This document shows, piece by piece, positions 58,271-64,000 of a DNA stretch of 64,000 bases (position 1 is the stretch's first letter; the number at the start of each line of letters is the position of its first letter). Origin of the DNA: Taenia hydatigena. Lineage: Eukaryota; Platyhelminthes; Cestoda; Cyclophyllidea; Taeniidae. The stretch lies in NCBI GenBank assembly GCA_036345935.2, contig JADWOT020001431.1, forward strand, positions 1 to 64,000. Direction: 5' to 3'. Position numbers and translations under genes: made by a program. Under the pieces are notes generated by a model. That model saw only the letters and a program-made list of their open reading frames with translations, searched no databases and was not told where the DNA came from.

Positions 58271-61200
58271 AAGGGCACGGATTGTGGATTGCACTTTTTG
58301 CCACTTAAAGGGATACTTGGTCTTTGAAGAACCCGTTTGCGACTGTATAATGGCTATTGTTGAGAATGCTGTGTGAACTTAATTCTCCGCATTGCATTTG
58401 CTGTGGTCATGGTGGGCAGTAGGCGTCCCTACGCAACGTTTATTTGGTTAGCAAATGGTTCGATTGATCATTGGTTTGGTCATGTTAATTGGTAACCGTT
58501 TTGCTTGCAGTCAGTGACTCCTAGTAAGGAGAGCATGAGAATCTATTTAAAGAAGACTTGGTACATTTAGATGCTGCGTCTCTCCACACTGCTTTAAACC
58601 ACGGTCGCACATGTCACACTTTATCCTTTTGGTAACGGTGACAGTGGAAGCCCACCCACGCCGTCCCCTCCTCTCATAGTCATGGCGACAATCTCAACTT
58701 GCAGCTGTTTGTGCTGCCTTCGATTGGACTAGTGGCTGCATGGATTTAGATGCTGACGGTCCTGTGTGAATGAATTTTTATTGTTTCCTTCCAGATACAA
58801 CTGCTTCATCCACTCCGCTTCCAAAGCTGCTTTTAGTGTTATTCTGTAATCACTCTTTTCTTCCACAATTGCTCTGTCTAAACGAGGTAGCAGAAGTTGG
58901 GAAGGATATGCCACATCGGTTCAACTCTGGCTGATTTCTCCTTGATACATTTTTGGCATTCCCTGCTTTTTTTACCCCCCAGGAATTCGCACAAATAAGT
59001 GCGTTTTTGTGCATACATTCTAAATTGTTAGCGTTTAACTGAATTCCATGTGCATGATTTATTGCTGGTCGTCAGAATCCTGTGATAGGTCGTAAGAAGG
59101 AGTTGAGTTTTATGCGCATGCTGAATTCCTTATTTAGGCTTGTGCCAACCATTGCCTCTTGATCAAATATTATTTAGAAGTCTCCACCATTAGCGCTTTC
59201 TATCCTTCTGTCCCTTCGTCTTCATCTAGCTAGTTCCAGTTAACCATACGTGTTGTGTTAGTCCATGTGCCGATCATTCATAGGCAGGATGATCTTAGTT
59301 GGCAGTACTAATGCAACCTACGAGGGTAATAACTGAAAAGCCATATTCATCTTAATGTGACCTAAACGATAGCGGAGGAAAGCATGCCCCAACTTAAGTA
59401 TAAATCTTGCCTTTGCTATCAATTTGGACGTTTTGGATGGTTGGTTTTTACCCTGTCTCCACTTTCGGTTCTACGTGCACCGATTTTGGTGCGATTCATG
59501 CGGATGTATATTGGGCACTTAACCTCCTCCTCATTTCTGACTTTCGCACGGCCAGCGCATAAAATAAGATTCTAGTAGCTTCTAGTGGCATAGGCTTAGT
59601 TTTCTTATGAGTTGATGTTTGTGGCTGACCCTAAGCCAAAGGAACGACGACTCATGGCAGTGCCAAATCGTGTGCAGCGCATAGGTAAACGTAAAGTTGA
59701 CTTAGTAGAAGGGGGAGTGTAGGTGCATGATTGTGATATGCTCAGTTCTTTTTAGGAATTCAAAGCATCTTTCTTTGCCGCCTTTTGCGAGTCCAGCACA
59801 AGCCAACGGACGCTGATGACACGAAGTGCGGTCTTTGGTAGAGGAGCGGATGGATTTTGTAACGCGTTAGGGGAGGAACAAACCGGCAAGCCCATTCTTT
59901 TGGACACAAAGTTGGACGAATTAATTTTTTTCCTGCTTACTTTGTTTAATTTATTCCGTTTTAAGACAAGCAACGAGGTTGGGTGTGGCAGCAGACTTCT
60001 GACTAAGACAGATTATCTGGTCAAAAGTGTATGCTTGAGACTGTTATTTGACAAGAGCTAGACTGTTTTGCAGACAGCTGGCATTGAACTAGCAGTCGTC
60101 GCAGAAAATGGATTTGCCAGTATGGACGCTGGATCGCTGTTTCCTACGATGTTATTGCGTTCGAGATGTGGTGGCGGATTAGTGTTTGTGCTGCGGGTTC
60201 ACACAAAAGTACCTTGCGAACTCATCTAATACCTGATCACCGGTCATGAGAAGTGGAGTCAACCCTGTTTCATTTCAATGTGCTGTTGCTGCTGCTCAAA
60301 AGTCTGTAGCACTCCAGTGTAAACGTTTTTCAAACAATTTAAGCAGGTCGTTTCCATAAAATGATACAAAAGTGACCTCACCCACTAGAACACTTTTGCC
60401 TTTCATTTGCTGCAATAGCTTCATTTTAATGTGCCATATTTTGCATTCATGGCGTCGAATCGACGTCGTGATTGAAAAGTCGACTATATTGTAAAGATTT
60501 GACATTACTCATTATTACAGATGGTAAGACTATTGAATAAAAAATAACAAGGTGCTCCTCGATATTGCTTCTTACCTTGTTCACATAGGAGCGGACATTA
60601 ATTTGCTAGTTATTTTGATATGTTTTGCGTCTCAACCACCCTAATGAACTCCTTTTAGGCAGGAAATAAATAATTGCCTTTTTCTAATGTCTTTTTTATT
60701 GCCTGTGCGGTAACTGCCACAATATACGAATCGTGCTGCAATCCATTTTGACAAAACCTGTCGTGGTTGTGGTGATGGTGATGATTACAGCAGCTGCACC
60801 TCCAGATAGGCTACTAAATGTTTGCTTCTCTATTGACGAGCTAAATGCGTCCTCAGCGACTTTAATAGGCACCAAATGAGCAAATGCAAGCCAAAGCAGT
60901 CAAAATTTTACTTTGAGCGTAGCCTCGACGCGCAGTCTGCGCTACTGTTTGATTAAGTCTCGATTCTCAAATTGAATTGGTTAGATTATTTCATAATTGC
61001 ACAATGATTAAGACTGTTGTCTTACATCCATTTAGCTTCTTCAAGCACGAGACCTTTCTCCGAGTTCGATTCGCTCACTTCTGTGGTGAGGAGTGATTGA
61101 ATAGCTGAGTGGATGGATGGGAACTGTGGGTAGCATCGCTAAAAGTGGAGACGACGAATAGGCACCTAAAATAGTGCACTAGTCCCTCCTCTCTCCCAGT

Positions 61201-63599
61201 CTACGAAGCTTTGTGCTGCCTTGCTGACGCAGTACTGCTGCTGAAGTACATTTTGGTGGTCGGTGCTGGCTAATGAATCTGTACCAACACCGTTGGAAGT
61301 CTACAAAGTTTGGCGCCATTTTTTAGGCAGAGAGCATCTTCGTCAGTGCAAATGGGGGCTTGGTGGAGGAACTGGCTAAGTAGCAGTGGTGCATGATCGC
61401 ATTTGTACTCCTAATTAAACTGCAATTTTGTTTGGTTACTTTACTACACTGCGACATGTCTCTTCTCTCCTGTGAGATTTGGCCTTCTGCATCAGCAGCA
61501 ATTTTGTGGCAACTGGATAAAAATGACACTGGAGTAGATAACTTCCGTGGTTTGATTGTGTTTATCATACTGATCAAGGTTAGATGTTACTGAGCCCCCT
61601 TCAAATGCATTTATCACTCTAGTTTGTTGTTACTTGTTGCATTGAAATAAAACGTTTCGACTTCAAATGTGCATTGTGCTACAGAGTCATACGCATCAAG
61701 GTGGTATCAACTTTAAGAGGTCTGGAGGCGGTTATGGAAGAAGGCGCCTTGTTAAGTTTCGAATAGTAGGCATGAAATAGAATGATTGTTGTCAATTTTA
61801 TCAAAACAGCACTGCCTAGAATGCAGCGATTTAAGTCGAAAGTAGGGATACTTGAGATTTATGTTTTGTCTGCGTAAAGCAATGTATTGAATTAAAACTG
61901 ATGTGTAATTGATTAACAATTCGAATCCTACATAAAACTAGTGCGTGCTAAATAATAACTGAAGTAAACAAGCACGAGTGGGAACCTATTCCACTACATG
62001 AAACCAGTAGGAAGCCTTGGCGGGCAAAATCCATTCATATCAGGGTTCGGTCCCACTACTTCCGTTTGGCGGGTTAAGGAGTCATTTAGTTATTAAAAAG
62101 AAGCACTGTGCCTGTGTTGGTAGGAGAGGGAGATTGGCTGCACAACCATACATGCCCTAATGCACGAAAATTGCACAAATAGCGGGTAGTAATGGTTATT
62201 TGATGTCTCGCCGAATCGCCACGCTTGAATTTAGCCACCGACAACACGGAGCTTGTGGATTGAGTAATTATCCTTGGGAGGAGACAGCCCATCTACAACG
62301 AGGGCGTCCACGTATTGCCAATTTTCAGATATCGGGTGCCACATCCCTGCATCATTTGATTATCAGGTCCAAGAAAAGACTTTACTAAAGCCATACACTT
62401 ACCTCAAATATAAACCCCGCCACCATTGCTAATTGTAAAAATGGACTAGAGAAAATTAAGCAGAAGCGGCAAAAGGAAGAATGGCCATTACGCCTGGTGA
62501 TGTAGTTTGCGGTTATTGAAGGCAAATGTCTAACATAGAGGGGACTTATGCGCATTGGTGACACCTCTGCAATATTTGCACTTCTGTCTTTAGCTAATAT
62601 AAAATGCTATCAAATAGCATTGTGTGACCGAATAAGGTGAACATCCATTTCATCCCTCTATGTTGAGGCGGGGTCTAGCAATGGCTTATTCAATTACTTC
62701 ATTAGTAGCATGTTAATTTCACTTCAAAAACGGTATCCATGAGTTGACTTCAAACACCCTTTTAGAAGGGATTAAAGCTGTTAAACCTATTTGTCAATCA
62801 GCCGGTAGGTGACAGGCTGTAAGAATTCGAAGTACAACACTACATAGATTAAGGTTTCTAATTAGACTGTCGATAAATATTTGGTAAACTATATGTTTTG
62901 CTTGCCATACACACTGTGCACACTTTCTTAATAATTTGAAAACCCTGCCTTTGGGTAATCGCAAGAGAGGAAGCTGAAGTAGTCAGAATTTCGTCTGCCA
63001 ATGTGACTGCAAATACACAGCCTCTCACACGGAAAGATGTAAAACAGATAATCCCTTGGAGCTCAATTAAATTGTGAATATATCTGTTATGCATAAATTA
63101 AGTGGACATATGCCTCTTCTTAAGGAACATGTGTGTTCAACTCCTGCGGGTCAGCAGAAAGCACAAGATTTTGCCTCATTGATAAGCGCCGCGGCTAGGT
63201 TTGCAAATGTTTAAATTGGGTGAAACGAAGCTCGCTTTCGCATATCATGCCATGCGATGGGTACAGCTTTGTGCCAAGGAGTGTCTAGCATGTGATATAC
63301 CACTGTGAAACGATCAATATTGTGGGATATGCCTGTGGTGGAGCTGAGAAGACCCAGTTCTAGATTCGGAAAAGGGGTGATATTTGATAATGATGCATAA
63401 GAGACGTTGTTGTGGCATCTTATTTGGAGACATGAATATGACAAATAAAAATAAAGCACTCTTTGCTAACTGTGAGCACATGCTTATTATTGGTGATTGA
63501 TTTTGTTCTAGTAAGGCTTATACAAATTAATTATTTGATCCCCTATGTTAGATGAAAGACGGCACGTATTGTTCAAAAGCAAAAATAAACACATTTGAG
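58271..63599. other. no supported gene
   Basis: Only short frames without motif or splice context. Microsatellite-like GGTGGTTGTGGTGATGGTG near 60760-60785 is minor. No family copy was recognised. Confidence 0.35.
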
Positions 63600-64000
63600 C
63601 TTTGTGTTTTTCAAGACACAAGTTAACTGCCGACCGCATGTTTTGCAAAATTAACAGGCATTTTATTCATGTAATTCGCTCATCATTTTCAAGGTCACTA
63701 GCGGTAACTGCTTCCCGTCTTGTTGGTAAACTAGATCCGTTTTCGAACTAAAATGCCATGCTTTTTGCAAAAACAGGCAGCATTTTTCGCAGTCTTATCT
63801 TAATTAATGGAAAATACATGAATTTTGCAAGAATGCAACATGTTTGACTGGAGCATAATTTGCTAAGCATGGCCTCTTTAGCCATCGAATCGGAAACAGA
63901 ATTCCGCCTTTTGCGTTACCTCGCATATAACTCATGTATGAACGAATTGTGTTTTATGAATTCTTACCTAGTCTCCCATGCATAAATTAGCAGTCGGCAT
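63600..64000 (+). repeat. family K, copy 6, cut by the window end
   Basis: TTTTCAAGGTCACTAGCGG and TAACTGCTTCCCGTC (about 63690) match the minus strand of copy 2; then GAGCATAATTTGCTAAGCAT, ATCGGAAACAGAATTCCGCC and ATATAACTCATGTATG at about 63850-63945. The CAGGTAAG of the other copies is mutated to CATGTATG. Confidence 0.5.

Noticed and set aside
1..64000. CRISPR arrays, bacterial operons, phage or plasmid genes
   Set aside because: No spaced identical repeats, no long contiguous genes with ribosome binding sites; the intron-rich structure is eukaryotic.
1..64000. Spliced-leader RNA, rRNA or intact tRNA genes
   Set aside because: No recognisable full-length RNA gene was seen by eye; only a tRNA-like part within family K.

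Overview
The window reads as a gene-poor stretch of a eukaryotic nuclear genome. It is AT-rich, has no long uninterrupted reading frames, and its coding signal sits in short exons bounded by GT-AG splice sites, several with very short introns (about 55-75 bp). A modular cell-surface gene built from symmetric phase-1 exons, together with about 180-bp TG...CA repeat units, fits a flatworm, most likely a tapeworm. That assignment is an inference; no species-diagnostic gene was found.

The best-supported gene lies at the left end, 387-4615 (+). It has a signal peptide, about six fibronectin type III (FnIII) modules, a Ser/Thr-rich stalk in three small exons, one membrane-spanning helix and a short basic tail. 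Almost every junction is phase 1, yet each recognisable FnIII module carries one or more in-frame stop codons, while stalk and membrane exons are clean. I call it a pseudogene, or a gene needing an explanation.

The rest is dominated by diverged copies of several dispersed families. Family F1 (9680-12400 +, 22640-24780 +, 25100-27740 -, 42440-43560 -, a fragment near 54145-54474 -, possibly 39600-41000 +) looks like a multi-exon secreted or surface protein gene family. It has a signal-peptide exon in one copy, twin modules opening with a His-Cys-Ala-Lys-Ser-Ser-Tyr-like motif behind short introns, a 117-base phase-1 exon, and a Ser/Thr/Pro-rich exon. The exons align in frame between copies although most copies are broken. 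The second and third copies lie tail to tail.

Family K (6540-8550, 30280-31890, 44430-45620, 50450-50730 on minus; 55590-55870 and 63600-64000 on plus) shares a core that resembles the 3' half of a tRNA, suggesting a SINE-like element. Family F3 has two copies (19500-19860 -, 43780-44060 +) that keep a protein frame. Four about 180-bp TG...CA units lie at 51275-51711 and 54870-55286; one holds a (TA)n microsatellite. A strongly diverged tandem array with a period near 170 bp fills about 56280-58270, and an about 840-bp tandem duplication fills about 49050-50270.

The remaining stretches (4616-6540, 12400-19500, 19860-22640, 27740-30280, 34014-39600, 41000-42440, 45620-49050, 51712-54145, 58270-63600) hold no gene I can support beyond weak candidates. 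All comparisons between copies were made by eye, so boundaries of repeats are approximate.
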